Shown: positions 1 through 5,769, numbered from the stretch's first letter. The stretch is 10,320 bases of DNA from a bacterium (GCA_021780625.1 JAJXYI010000495.1:1-10320), one strand, 5' to 3'. Numbers and translations are program-made. Notes: generated by a model from the letters alone, not told the origin.

Positions 1-929
1 TCAGAGGGCTGGATGGAAATCGTCGGTGGAGGAGGATTGCTGACTGTCAGCTTGGCCTGGCGACTCGTCACGGATCCGGCGGAATTCTTGATTGTGACGG
101 AGTAGTTGCCTGCGTCGGTCAGCTGGGCGTTCTTAATGGTATAGTAACTCTGGTTTGCGCCCGCGATGTCGGAGCCGTCCTTTTGCCATTGGAACGCGAT
201 GCCCGTGCCGGTCGCACTGATTCGGAAAGTTGCGTCGTCGCCGATATAAACCGACAGGTCCTGCAGGTCTGTGGTGATGGTGGGCGGGGTAGAGGTGTTG
301 CCGGTGCCGGCTCCGTACATTGATGCGACTCCCGCCTGGTCGTCGGCCTGGGGCGTCTCGATGGTACTGATAGTGGAATTCATCAGCGCGGTGACCACCT
401 GGCCGTGTTCGTCGGGATGATCCAGCCCCAGGACGTGACCGAACTCATGGGCGAGCACGCGACGCAGGTCGTACGTTGAACCGCGCTGCCCTCCACGATA
501 GGAGTCCCAGGCGTAGTTGGAATTCACGACGACATCCGCTTCGTAGCGGGTGGTCGACGTGTATTGGGTGAGCGTTATAGCGAGCACGCCCGTGTCGAAA
601 GCTTGGCCGTAGACGTTGGGCGCGAAGAAGACGTCGTTCGTGCCGTTGCCTTTCACGCCAGATCCGCTGCCGGCGTCTGTCCCTGCCAGCTGAACGCGGG
701 ACATGTAGGGGTTCCATTCCTTAAGTGCCTCGATGGCGGTGCCGTTGGGTGTGGTGCCGTCGCTGTAGGTCGGACTGTCGCCGAGAAGGAGTCTGAGGGT
801 TACCGTGCCGTCCGGCCAGATGGGAGCACCGTCGCGGACCCAGCCGAACGCAGCGTGGATCAGGAGGAGACTGGTGAGGCTGGTGAAGAGCGCGCGAAGG
901 GGGCGGAACGGGTGGCGGAGGCGTTTCAT
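1..929 (-). CDS. Secreted matrixin-type zinc metalloprotease with Ig-like domain(s), C-terminus outside window
   Basis: The minus frame is open from an ATG at 929 to the window edge, giving 309 visible residues. An N-terminal signal peptide (basic start, hydrophobic core around residues 13-28) implies export. The catalytic domain carries the complete matrixin/metzincin zinc motif HEFGHVLGLDH at residues 161-171 (ligands H161, H165, H171; catalytic E162), followed by a Met-turn ALMNS with M183. I see no Cys in the visible part and no cysteine-switch propeptide; the catalytic domain starts almost directly after the signal. From about residue 214 to 297 there is an Ig-like domain with the core W in FQWQKDG and the DAGNYSV strand signature. 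A proline spacer and the start of what looks like another such domain (TISIQPS) reach the edge. The family cleaves proteins outside the cell; the substrate is unknown. The ATG overlaps the stop of the upstream gene (ATGA at 926-929), so translation is probably coupled. Protease assignment is strong; length and C-terminal anchoring are unknown. Confidence 0.92.
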   Translation of the reverse strand, partial: MKRLRHPFRPLRALFTSLTSLLLIHAAFGWVRDGAPIWPDGTVTLRLLLGDSPTYSDGTTPNGTAIEALKEWNPYMSRVQLAGTDAGSGSGVKGNGTNDVFFAPNVYGQAFDTGVLAITLTQYTSTTRYEADVVVNSNYAWDSYRGGQRGSTYDLRRVLAHEFGHVLGLDHPDEHGQVVTALMNSTISTIETPQADDQAGVASMYGAGTGNTSTPPTITTDLQDLSVYIGDDATFRISATGTGIAFQWQKDGSDIAGANQSYYTIKNAQLTDAGNYSVTIKNSAGSVTSRQAKLTVSNPPPPTISIQPS

Positions 930-1546
930 CGCGAGGCGGGCTGGGTGGGATGGGCTGCGCGGACGATGGCGTTCTCGAAATCCGCAAGAGTCATGGTTCC
1001 AGAGGGGCCGCTTCCCGATGAGAGGGCGCTCCGTGTGGCCGTTCGGTCTTTCAAGGGGACCGGTATTTCATCGACGTTGCGCAGCGGGGTGCCGTCGGTC
1101 CGGGCGATATAGGGGATTTGGCCGTGAGCGGCGTCCGTGATCACGAAGTACCTCCCGTAGTTCATGGCGACGAGCGGCGTGATGTAGCGGCCGTTGGTGT
1201 GGAGGAACAGGACATCATGGTCGCCCACCTCGAATTCGGTGAGCCCCTCGACCTTGAGCGTCTGACCATCGACCGTGCCGCCGAGGATTTGGAGCTGCAT
1301 TTGGGTGGGAGCGGTGCCCGCCAGGACCTTGTCGATCTTGATCGTGACCGTAGTCTCGATGTGCCGCTCGGAGCCTGAGCCCTCCCACGCGCTGTGTTTT
1401 GCGACGACCTCGGATTCGACGATCGTGTCTGCGCGGGCGACGAGTTGGGTGAAGGTCGGCGCCTGGACGGACATGGCGAAGCCCGAAACGGTCAACAGGA
1501 TCATGGCAAAGCCATGCCGTAACAAGTGCAGGTGCTGGTGCTGCAT
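926..1546 (-). CDS. Secreted protein of unknown function, coupled to the matrixin gene
   Basis: The product is 206 residues from the ATG at 1546. This start is chosen because it gives a good signal peptide (hydrophobic core ILLTVSGFAMSVQA, likely cut after A29). In-frame starts at 1615 (ATG) and 1663 (TTG) would add an unlikely polar leader, but none of the three has a clear Shine-Dalgarno. The mature part begins FTQLVARADTIVESEVV, followed by a beta-rich segment with TTVTIKIDKVLAG, ILGGTVDGQTLKVEGL and EVGDHDVLFL. I recognise this as a module seen in many uncharacterised exported bacterial proteins (an 'ADxxVxGxV...VLKG...GGxVxG...F..GexvllFL' pattern), without a known biochemical role. About 60 variable residues follow. 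The stop overlaps the ATG of the matrixin gene by four bases, so the two are probably made together; a role as inhibitor, chaperone or partner of the protease is speculation. Confidence 0.8.
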   Translation of the reverse strand: MQHQHLHLLRHGFAMILLTVSGFAMSVQAPTFTQLVARADTIVESEVVAKHSAWEGSGSERHIETTVTIKIDKVLAGTAPTQMQLQILGGTVDGQTLKVEGLTEFEVGDHDVLFLHTNGRYITPLVAMNYGRYFVITDAAHGQIPYIARTDGTPLRNVDEIPVPLKDRTATRSALSSGSGPSGTMTLADFENAIVRAAHPTQPASR

Positions 1547-1760
1547 GGGCGCGACCCTGAGGGTGGATTTCCCAACGGCAATGCTGAAAATGGCCAATCT
1601 TCTTTCGCTCCCCATCCTTGGGGGCAGGTCAAAGCAGATCCTCGAAACCAGGCATTGGCGCAAAATAGATGGTCGATGACGATCAATCCAATCGCCTCAA
1701 GCTTCGCTAATTACCTCGCCTGAGAAGGAGCGGGAGGCAGGGGGGCATGGCAAGGAGAGC

Positions 1761-1788
1761 CAATCCTACGGAGCAGGCCGTTTTTTGT
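1761..1788 (-). repeat. Inverted left end of the REP-like repeat
   Basis: This stretch matches, in inverted orientation, the sequence at 2012-2040 to the right of the first transposase remnant. The inner 15 bp CAGGCCGTTTTTTGT (1774-1788) is perfectly complementary to 2012-2026 and also to 2243-2257. The outer part keeps CAATCC at 1761-1766, with a 7-base instead of 8-base spacer before CAGGCC. The segment 1761-2040 thus looks like a small element with imperfect terminal inverted repeats of about 28 bp enclosing a truncated transposase 3' end. RAYT genes are typically flanked by inverted REP sequences, and this arrangement fits. Confidence 0.7.
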
Positions 1789-1814
1789 TAGAAAACGGGC
1801 TTGAAACGACGAGT

Positions 1815-2012
1815 CAGGGCCTCAGGAAGATGATTCGAAATGAAGAAGATCTGAAAGCCCCAAGGAAGTGGGCGGACTGGAAGGTGGGTTTGGCGCTGAC
1901 GTTGCGACAAGAGCATGCAGCCTCGTACGCTTGGCTCGCCAAGACCCTGAATATGGGTACAGTCGGAGGCTTGCGGAACCGGTTGTGGCACGCGAGAAGA
2001 CCCAAATTATGA
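1815..2012 (+). pseudogene. RAYT-like (Y1/REP-associated) transposase C-terminal remnant, copy 1
   Basis: The reading frame encodes ...NEEDLKAPRKWADWKVG, then LALTLRQEHAASYAWLAK, TLNMGTVGGLRNRL and a short basic tail ending PKL. It resembles the C-terminal extension of Y1-type REP-associated transposases in Verrucomicrobia and Planctomycetes: a linker rich in W, D and K, LRxE, then a helix-turn-helix-like 'WxAxxLxMGxxxxxxxxL'. The catalytic HUH histidines and tyrosine are absent, and nothing transposase-like lies upstream, so this is a 3' fragment. The frame is open from a TTG at 1785, and an ATG at 1830 could make a 60-residue peptide; expression cannot be excluded. The stop TGA (2010-2012) abuts the REP-like motif, as expected for a RAYT gene followed by its REP. 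Family assignment is from recognition of the pattern, not a search. Confidence 0.6.
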
Positions 2013-2041
2013 CAAAAAACGGCCTGACCCCGTCGGATTGC
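1836..2041 (+). repeat. 206-bp direct repeat, copy 1
   Basis: It aligns without gaps to 2067-2272 at an offset of 231 bp. I count 10 mismatches over 206 bp (about 95% identity): 8 in the transposase-remnant reading frame and 2 in the adjoining REP-like motif. The repeat covers the last 59 codons of the remnant (stop included) plus the motif. It is separated from copy 2 by 25 bp that contain a further partial motif. Confidence 0.95.
2021..2040 (+). repeat. REP-like 20-bp motif, copy A
   Basis: The sequence is GGCCTGACCCCGTCGGATTG. The same 20-mer with two differences recurs at 2252-2271 and 2398-2417, a 16-base core recurs at 2043-2058, and an inverted version lies at 1761-1779. It is preceded by ACAAAAAAC directly after a transposase-remnant stop codon. 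Its spacing and association with the remnant suggest a REP-type repeat; I did not find a strong hairpin within the motif itself. Confidence 0.8.
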
Positions 2042-2042
2042 A

Positions 2043-2058
2043 TGACCCCCTCGGATTG
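2043..2058 (+). repeat. REP-like motif, partial copy B
   Basis: TGACCCCCTCGGATTG follows copy A immediately. Together they form an 18-bp tandem repeat (2025-2042 and 2043-2060) with 16 of 18 bases identical. This copy lacks the GGCC prefix of the other copies and lies in the 25-bp spacer between the two 206-bp repeats. Confidence 0.75.
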
Positions 2059-2066
2059 GACGAGAC

Positions 2067-2243
2067 CGAAATGAAGAGGATCTGAAAGCCCCAAGGAAAT
2101 GCGCAGACTGGAAGGTGGGTTTGGCGCCGACGTTGCGACAAGAGCATGCAGCTTCGTACGCTTGGCTCGCCAAGACCCTGAATATGGGTACAGTCGGAGG
2201 GTTGCGAAACCGGTTGTGGCACGCGAGAAGACCCAAATTATGA
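2067..2243 (+). pseudogene. RAYT-like transposase C-terminal remnant, copy 2
   Basis: This is a second copy of the same 58-residue C-terminus and stop codon. Compared with copy 1 there are eight base differences: six are synonymous, one changes W to C (codon 12 of the repeat), and one changes L to P (codon 21). The L-to-P change falls in the predicted helix LALTLRQE and would probably disrupt it. Upstream the frame is closed by TGA at 2043-2045 inside the REP-like motif, and no good start codon with a ribosome binding site is visible, so this copy looks dead. Its stop again abuts ACAAAAAACGGCC and REP-like copy C. Confidence 0.6.
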
Positions 2244-2251
2244 CAAAAAAC

Positions 2252-2271
2252 GGCCTGACCTCCTCGGATTG
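2252..2271 (+). repeat. REP-like 20-bp motif, copy C
   Basis: GGCCTGACCTCCTCGGATTG lies at the right end of the second 206-bp repeat, 8 bases after the remnant's stop codon, in the same position as copy A relative to copy 1. Confidence 0.8.
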
Positions 2272-2397
2272 CGCCCACGGAAAGAAGAACGGGAAGCCGG
2301 GCTTGCCAATGTGTGGGAACCAGGCCAAGTGTGGCGCAATTCGCCGCAATTCAGTCGAGCAAAACTGGGTGTGAAACCCGAGCAATCAACAATCATC

Positions 2398-2417
2398 GGC
2401 CTGACGCCCTCGGATTG
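2398..2417 (+). repeat. REP-like 20-bp motif, copy D
   Basis: GGCCTGACGCCCTCGGATTG stands without an adjacent transposase remnant, 29 bp before the start of the small membrane protein gene. It differs from copies A and C only at positions 9-11 of the motif, so variation is concentrated in the middle C-run while both ends are fixed. Confidence 0.8.
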
Positions 2418-2446
2418 AACCCAATCTGAAACTGGAGATTGATTGT

Positions 2447-2758
2447 ATGAATGATTATCCGTTGGTGGTAGCGTTGGTCGACCTGCTGTGTGTCGGGCTT
2501 GCTGTTTATGTCGGAATGAAAGTACAATGGAAGGGCGCGCAGCCCAATAACCGGCTGTGCATATCTATAATTCTTTTCGTAAGCTTGGGCTTGTGGTACA
2601 TCTGCGGCGCTGTGCTTCACTTGAATTTTGATTTGATGGGGACTGAAGCACCTTATCGACGGGCGGGGTTCTTTGGTGTGCTTTCGGTCATCGCATTTTT
2701 GTATGGCACATACTTGATACTGTCAGGCAAGGGTGCTGCGCCCGATGGAGATAAATAG
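2447..2758 (+). CDS. Small three-helix integral membrane protein, function unknown
   Basis: The product is 103 residues. The ATG at 2447 has GGAG at 2434-2437 (9-base spacing), one of the better ribosome binding sites in the window. Three hydrophobic segments are visible at about residues 5-25, 38-60 and 74-92, with a short positively charged loop (KVQWKGAQPNNR) after the first and a hydrophilic C-terminal tail (GKGAAPDGDK). No catalytic motif is recognisable. The gene is visibly less GC-rich than the flanking genes (roughly half GC by eye) and uses codons such as TTG, ATA and TTT that they avoid. It sits between REP-like repeats and an IS66 end, so it may have arrived with mobile DNA. It could be an immunity or accessory membrane protein, but nothing in the sequence says so. 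Confidence 0.7.
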   Translation: MNDYPLVVALVDLLCVGLAVYVGMKVQWKGAQPNNRLCISIILFVSLGLWYICGAVLHLNFDLMGTEAPYRRAGFFGVLSVIAFLYGTYLILSGKGAAPDGDK

Positions 2759-2774
2759 ATGATTCGATCGACGC

Positions 2775-2800
2775 GTAAGCCGGGAATCGTAACAGTGAGA
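2775..2800 (-). repeat. Candidate IS66-type terminal inverted repeat (right end)
   Basis: The plus strand reads GTAAGCCGGGAATCGTAACA from 2775. IS66-family ends are known to begin with GTAA, and here it occurs within 30 bp of the stop of an IS66 transposase remnant, in the orientation expected for the right end. No matching left end is in the window, so neither the inverted repeat nor the target duplication can be confirmed. Confidence 0.4.
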
Positions 2801-2801
2801 G

Positions 2802-3011
2802 CTACGATGACTGCCAGCCGGCCGGGGTCAGAGGCGTGAGGTCGTCCTGGTTGGTCATCGACGGGAGTCGGGAGAGCACGTCGCGACGGTATGCGAGCCG
2901 GTCTTTGCCGTGCCGCTGGCAGGAGACGACCAGCGAGGTGATGATCGCAGAGCGCTGTCCAGCAGCGGGGTGTCCGTAAAACAGTCGGTACTTTTTTCCG
3001 ATCGCCGGCAC
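2802..3011 (-). pseudogene. IS66-family transposase, C-terminal remnant
   Basis: The minus frame ending at 2802 reads AIGKKYRLFYGHPAAGQRSA, then IITSLVVSCQRHGKD, YRRDVLSRLPSM and a terminal LTPLTPAGW. This matches the end of IS66 TnpC transposases, where 'AIGRKNWLFxGxxxAGxRSAxxYSLxxSCxxxGxxPxxYLxDVLxRLP' is followed by a short tail ending in W. Only about 68 residues remain of a protein normally near 500. The frame is closed by TAG at 3018-3020, and the DDE catalytic core is absent. A GTG at 3011 is the only possible start and is not convincing. Upstream sequence (3012-3090) shows no further IS66 similarity that I can see. It is debris of an old insertion downstream of the small membrane protein gene. 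Confidence 0.75.
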
Positions 3012-3117
3012 ACAAATCTACGGGGCTGCGGCGGGAGATGGTTTTGGGGTCTGTGTCTTCACTGTTGGAGATTGATAGTCTGTCCCTCATAGCGGGGTGG
3101 ACATTGGTGGGGAAATT

Positions 3118-3132
3118 GGGGGGGGGGGGGGG
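3118..3132 (+). repeat. Homopolymer of 15 G directly before a start codon
   Basis: Fifteen consecutive G occupy 3118-3132 and the next base is the A of the ATG at 3133. The tract overlaps where a ribosome binding site would be. An in-frame GTG at 3097 would instead place the tract inside the coding sequence as five glycine codons. Long G or C runs are slippage-prone in replication and a known basis of phase variation in other bacteria; they are also prone to sequencing error. Confidence 0.9.
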
Positions 3133-4239
3133 ATGAAAGGGGCTTTCACCAGCTTGTCCTCTGTCTTCCGGTGGCGCGTGTGCACTTGGTGTCGCTGCGT
3201 GGTCGCATTGGTTCTTGTGGCGGCGGTTTTGCGTGCGGCGGAAACCGGGGCGCCGAAGCTGCCGGCATTCATTCCGGTATCGTGGTTCCCCGCTGCGATT
3301 CAGGCGTTGCATGCGGACGGCGTTGCGACGGACCGGCTGATGCTCGCCAAGGAGGGGCAGGCCCCCGGGCTGGACGATCAGGTCACGTTTCTCGTGGAGG
3401 AGATTGCCAAGGGACGCGCCTGGCAGTGGGCGATGGTGCTCAAGTACAATACGCTGAAACCCAATGAGCGGGCACTGCGAACGTCCCCTCTGTCGATGTA
3501 TGCCAGCACAGGCGTCCGGGTGGATTTTACGCCGAGTCCTGTCGTAGGCATGGCAATCCACGTGTTCGGACCCTACGAACGGAACGGCCCAAGCCCTGCC
3601 GCCAAGTCGATCTGGTCAGGCGCCTTCATCAATCCGGAGTTCATGGGCCTGGGCTTCGATCAGTCCGCGGTCCTGTTTCGGCGACTCGTTGCGTACAAAG
3701 ACCGGCACCAGGAAACCGGAGGCGGAGGGTATTCGCTCGGGTTCCGCTCCAATCCATTTCCCGAGGCAGATGTTCAGAAGAATCGGATCGCGCTCGCCAA
3801 ATTTGGAATCACTCCCGGCGAGTATCGCGCATTCGCAGGGTTCGTGCCTGCACTCATCAATTTCTTCGTCGTCGGGAGCCAGACGCCGGGGGTGCGCGAA
3901 CGCATACTCGATGTGGTGGACGTGCCGTGGCTGAGCCTCGTGATGCACGGAGGGAAGCTGGACGACGTCGATTTTGAGATTCTGGGCGGCTTCGAAAAGG
4001 GCCGCGCTTCGGACTGGGGGCTCCCGGATGGTCAGGACGTCTATTACATCGGATTGCGAGGTCTCATTTACGGAAAGCCTGCCGTGCTGGTGCGACTGGC
4101 GGTGACCCGGCCGAGGGTGCCGCTGTTCAATTGCGCCGGCATTGTCGGGCTCGCAGCGGTGCGCCCGGACGGAAAAGGGCCGTTGGTTACGATCCGGGCC
4201 ATGGCCTCGCGACCGGCAGCGAACCTTGCCACGCGCTGA
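3133..4239 (+). CDS. Exported protein of unknown function (368 aa)
   Basis: I place the start at the ATG at 3133, because the residues from there form a signal peptide: basic MKG...FRWR, hydrophobic VVALVLVAAVL, then RAAETGAP with probable cleavage near A35. A GTG at 3097 would add 12 mostly glycine residues encoded by the G tract. The mature protein, about 330 residues, begins PKLPAFIPVSWFPAAIQAL. It contains a long alpha/beta region with no motif I recognise; noticeable segments are VTFLVEEIAKGRAWQWAMVL, the glycine run ETGGGGYSLGF, and a hydrophobic stretch FAGFVPALINFFVV. It is not repetitive and codon use matches the GC-rich neighbours, so it is a genuine gene rather than a shadow. It stands alone: 63 bp separate it from the WYL regulator, with no visible hairpin terminator. 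Periplasmic or surface location is inferred from the signal peptide only. Confidence 0.8.
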   Translation: MKGAFTSLSSVFRWRVCTWCRCVVALVLVAAVLRAAETGAPKLPAFIPVSWFPAAIQALHADGVATDRLMLAKEGQAPGLDDQVTFLVEEIAKGRAWQWAMVLKYNTLKPNERALRTSPLSMYASTGVRVDFTPSPVVGMAIHVFGPYERNGPSPAAKSIWSGAFINPEFMGLGFDQSAVLFRRLVAYKDRHQETGGGGYSLGFRSNPFPEADVQKNRIALAKFGITPGEYRAFAGFVPALINFFVVGSQTPGVRERILDVVDVPWLSLVMHGGKLDDVDFEILGGFEKGRASDWGLPDGQDVYYIGLRGLIYGKPAVLVRLAVTRPRVPLFNCAGIVGLAAVRPDGKGPLVTIRAMASRPAANLATR

Positions 4240-4302
4240 AGTCCGATTTTTTGAATTTTCCTTCGTGCGAATCGTCGGGCCGCCCCACTAGCCTCTGCCG
4301 TC

Positions 4303-5277
4303 ATGAATCGAACCGACCGCCTCGTCGCAATGGTGACCTACCTGCAGGGGCGCCGCGTGGTGCGTGCGGAGGAGTTGGCGGAACATTTCTCGATCAGCCT
4401 GCGCACCGTCTACCGCGACATCGCGGCGTTGGGGGAGGGCGGAGTGCCGATCGTGGGTGAGGCCGGCGTGGGATACACGCTGGTGAAGGGGTATCACCTG
4501 CCGCCTGTGATGCTGACTGCCGAGGAGGCGTCCGCGCTGTTCACCGGAGGCGAACTGGCCAAGAAACTCACGGATGGATCGCTGGACGCGGCTGTGGACG
4601 GCGCACTTGAGAAATTGCGGGCGGTGCTTCCGCCCGATCGGAGGGATCACCTCGAGCATCTCGCACGTGGAACCATCATCTCGCGAATTCCCCGCTGCGG
4701 GGAGTCGACGCGCGAGGGGCCGCCCTGTCTCGCTCTCGTGCAGCAGGCGGTGGCCCGGAGGCGTGTGCTCGCGATGGCCTATCGCAGCCGCGACCGCGGC
4801 GAGGAGACCCTGCGTGAGGTGGAGCCGCTGGGCGTCGTTTTCTACGGCGGGCAGTGGTACTTGATCGCCTGGTGTCGCCTTCGCGACGATTTGCGCCATT
4901 TCCGGGTGGACCGGATCCAGACGGCCCAGCTGAGGGCCGAGGGCATCAAACCACGGGATGGATTCTCGCTCAGCCGGCACATCGAAGAGTACGCGAAGAA
5001 GGGCGACACCTTTCCTGCCACGGTATGGATTTCCAAGGCCGCGCAGGAGCGCGCGACTCGCGAGAGTTTCGCGACCCTCGCGGCCCGTCGCCAACGGGAC
5101 GGCGGAACGGAGTTTTCGATGCTCACCTGGTCCTATGACTGGCTCGCCCGTTGGATTCTCTCGTTTGGGGGACAGGCTGTTGCGGTGGAGCCCGCGGATT
5201 TGCGGGAGCGGGTGGCCGAACTCGCAACTGCCGTGGCCCAAGCGCATCAGGATGCCGTCGCCGAGCTCCTGACATAG
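4303..5277 (+). CDS. WYL-domain transcriptional regulator (YafY/DeoR-like HTH)
   Basis: The product is 324 residues. An N-terminal winged helix-turn-helix occupies about residues 1-60, with recognition helix region HFSISLRTVYRDIAAL at 28-43. The WYL domain spans roughly 140-210: WYL itself is at residues 185-187 in GGQWYLIAWC, followed by the conserved arginines in RHFRVDRI (198-205). A WCX-like C-terminal domain (about 240-324) follows. WYL regulators of this architecture bind DNA as dimers and respond to small ligands or nucleic acid; many act as local repressors or activators. This gene heads an apparent unit with VOC and DHFR-like genes, so control of those and of itself is the natural inference. 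No obvious Shine-Dalgarno precedes the ATG. The TAG stop lies in the loop of a perfect hairpin. The family call is firm; ligand and targets are unknown. Confidence 0.92.
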   Translation: MNRTDRLVAMVTYLQGRRVVRAEELAEHFSISLRTVYRDIAALGEGGVPIVGEAGVGYTLVKGYHLPPVMLTAEEASALFTGGELAKKLTDGSLDAAVDGALEKLRAVLPPDRRDHLEHLARGTIISRIPRCGESTREGPPCLALVQQAVARRRVLAMAYRSRDRGEETLREVEPLGVVFYGGQWYLIAWCRLRDDLRHFRVDRIQTAQLRAEGIKPRDGFSLSRHIEEYAKKGDTFPATVWISKAAQERATRESFATLAARRQRDGGTEFSMLTWSYDWLARWILSFGGQAVAVEPADLRERVAELATAVAQAHQDAVAELLT

Positions 5278-5290
5278 GGCTGTCAGGAGC
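5265..5290 (+). promoter_or_regulatory. Perfect 10-bp hairpin with the regulator stop codon in its loop
   Basis: GCTCCTGACA (5265-5274) and TGTCAGGAGC (5281-5290) are perfectly complementary, with a six-base loop TAGGGC that starts with the TAG stop of the WYL regulator. No T run follows, so it does not look like a classical rho-independent terminator. The AAGG ribosome binding site of the next gene starts only 7 bases after the stem. It could act as an attenuator, an RNA-processing or stability element, or, as DNA, a palindromic operator for the regulator. Function is inferred. Confidence 0.6.
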
Positions 5291-5308
5291 CCGTGGTAAG
5301 GTGAGGGC

Positions 5309-5704
5309 ATGGCAACCACCACCACCATTCAAGCGATTGAATTCGCATTCACCGGTTATCCCGTCACGGACCTTCACCGCGCCCGCGCCTTCTACGAGGG
5401 GGTGCTGGGCCTCAAAACCAGCGCGGTCTGGCAGGACGGCGACAAGGGGTGGATCGAATACGACCTGGGAGGGCATACCCTAGCGATCACCAACGGAGCG
5501 GAGCAGTGGAAACCGAGCAATGACGGCCCGGCGATCGCCTTCGAAGTCGCCGACTTCAACGAAGCGGTTGCGGTGCTCAAGCGCCATGGTTCGCCCTGCA
5601 TCGTGGAGCCGACCGAGAGCCCGGTGTGCTGGCTCGCGGTGTTCCGGGATCCGGACGGCAATACGTTCGCGATTCATAAACGCAGTGCGCACAGCCACAC
5701 TTGA
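5309..5704 (+). CDS. VOC (glyoxalase/bleomycin resistance-fold) family protein
   Basis: The product is 131 residues, a normal length for a single-chain VOC protein made of two beta-alpha-beta-beta-beta halves. The first half shows GYPVTDLHRARAFYEGVLGL (residues 16-35); the second half has AIAFEVADFNEAVAVLKRHG (75-94) and ends with VFRDPDGNTFAIHK (111-124). Members include glyoxalases, isomerases, dioxygenases and antibiotic-binding proteins. Two positions that usually hold metal ligands appear replaced: F14 where many members have His in the first strand, and A121 where 'DPDGNxxE' normally supplies Glu, so metal-dependent glyoxalase I activity is doubtful. The ATG has AAGG at 5298-5301 (7-base spacing). 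It starts 31 bases after the regulator's stop, so co-transcription is likely. Substrate unknown. Confidence 0.9.
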   Translation: MATTTTIQAIEFAFTGYPVTDLHRARAFYEGVLGLKTSAVWQDGDKGWIEYDLGGHTLAITNGAEQWKPSNDGPAIAFEVADFNEAVAVLKRHGSPCIVEPTESPVCWLAVFRDPDGNTFAIHKRSAHSHT

Positions 5705-5769
5705 GCCGTTGGAAAGAGGACTCGGGCAGGACGGCGCATAGCCGTCGGCCCCCAGCCACCCACCACGCC

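Larger units (their letters stand above)
2067..2272 (+). repeat. 206-bp direct repeat, copy 2
   Basis: Partner of 1836-2041, gap-free with 10 mismatches. The 125 bp that follow (2273-2397) are not repeated and contain nothing I recognise. Confidence 0.95.

Noticed and set aside
1822..2385. Minus-strand open frames over the 206-bp repeats
   Set aside because: They appear twice only because the DNA is duplicated; the differences between copies follow plus-strand codon positions.
1761..2417. CRISPR array
   Set aside because: The 20-bp motif recurs at irregular spacing (2 to over 200 bp), includes an inverted copy, and adjoins transposase remnants, unlike a CRISPR array.
2653..3561. 302-codon open frame on the minus strand
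   Set aside because: It crosses the small membrane gene, the IS66 remnant in the wrong frame and the exported protein gene. The product is low-complexity and matches no family.
5265..5290. Rho-independent terminator after the WYL regulator
   Set aside because: The stem is perfect but no T run follows and a ribosome binding site for the next gene comes at once; recorded as a hairpin of unknown role instead.
4288..5328. 346-codon open frame on the minus strand
   Set aside because: It lies entirely antisense to the WYL regulator, whose domains are unmistakable. Its product is rich in R, P, H and G and has no motif; it is a GC-driven shadow.
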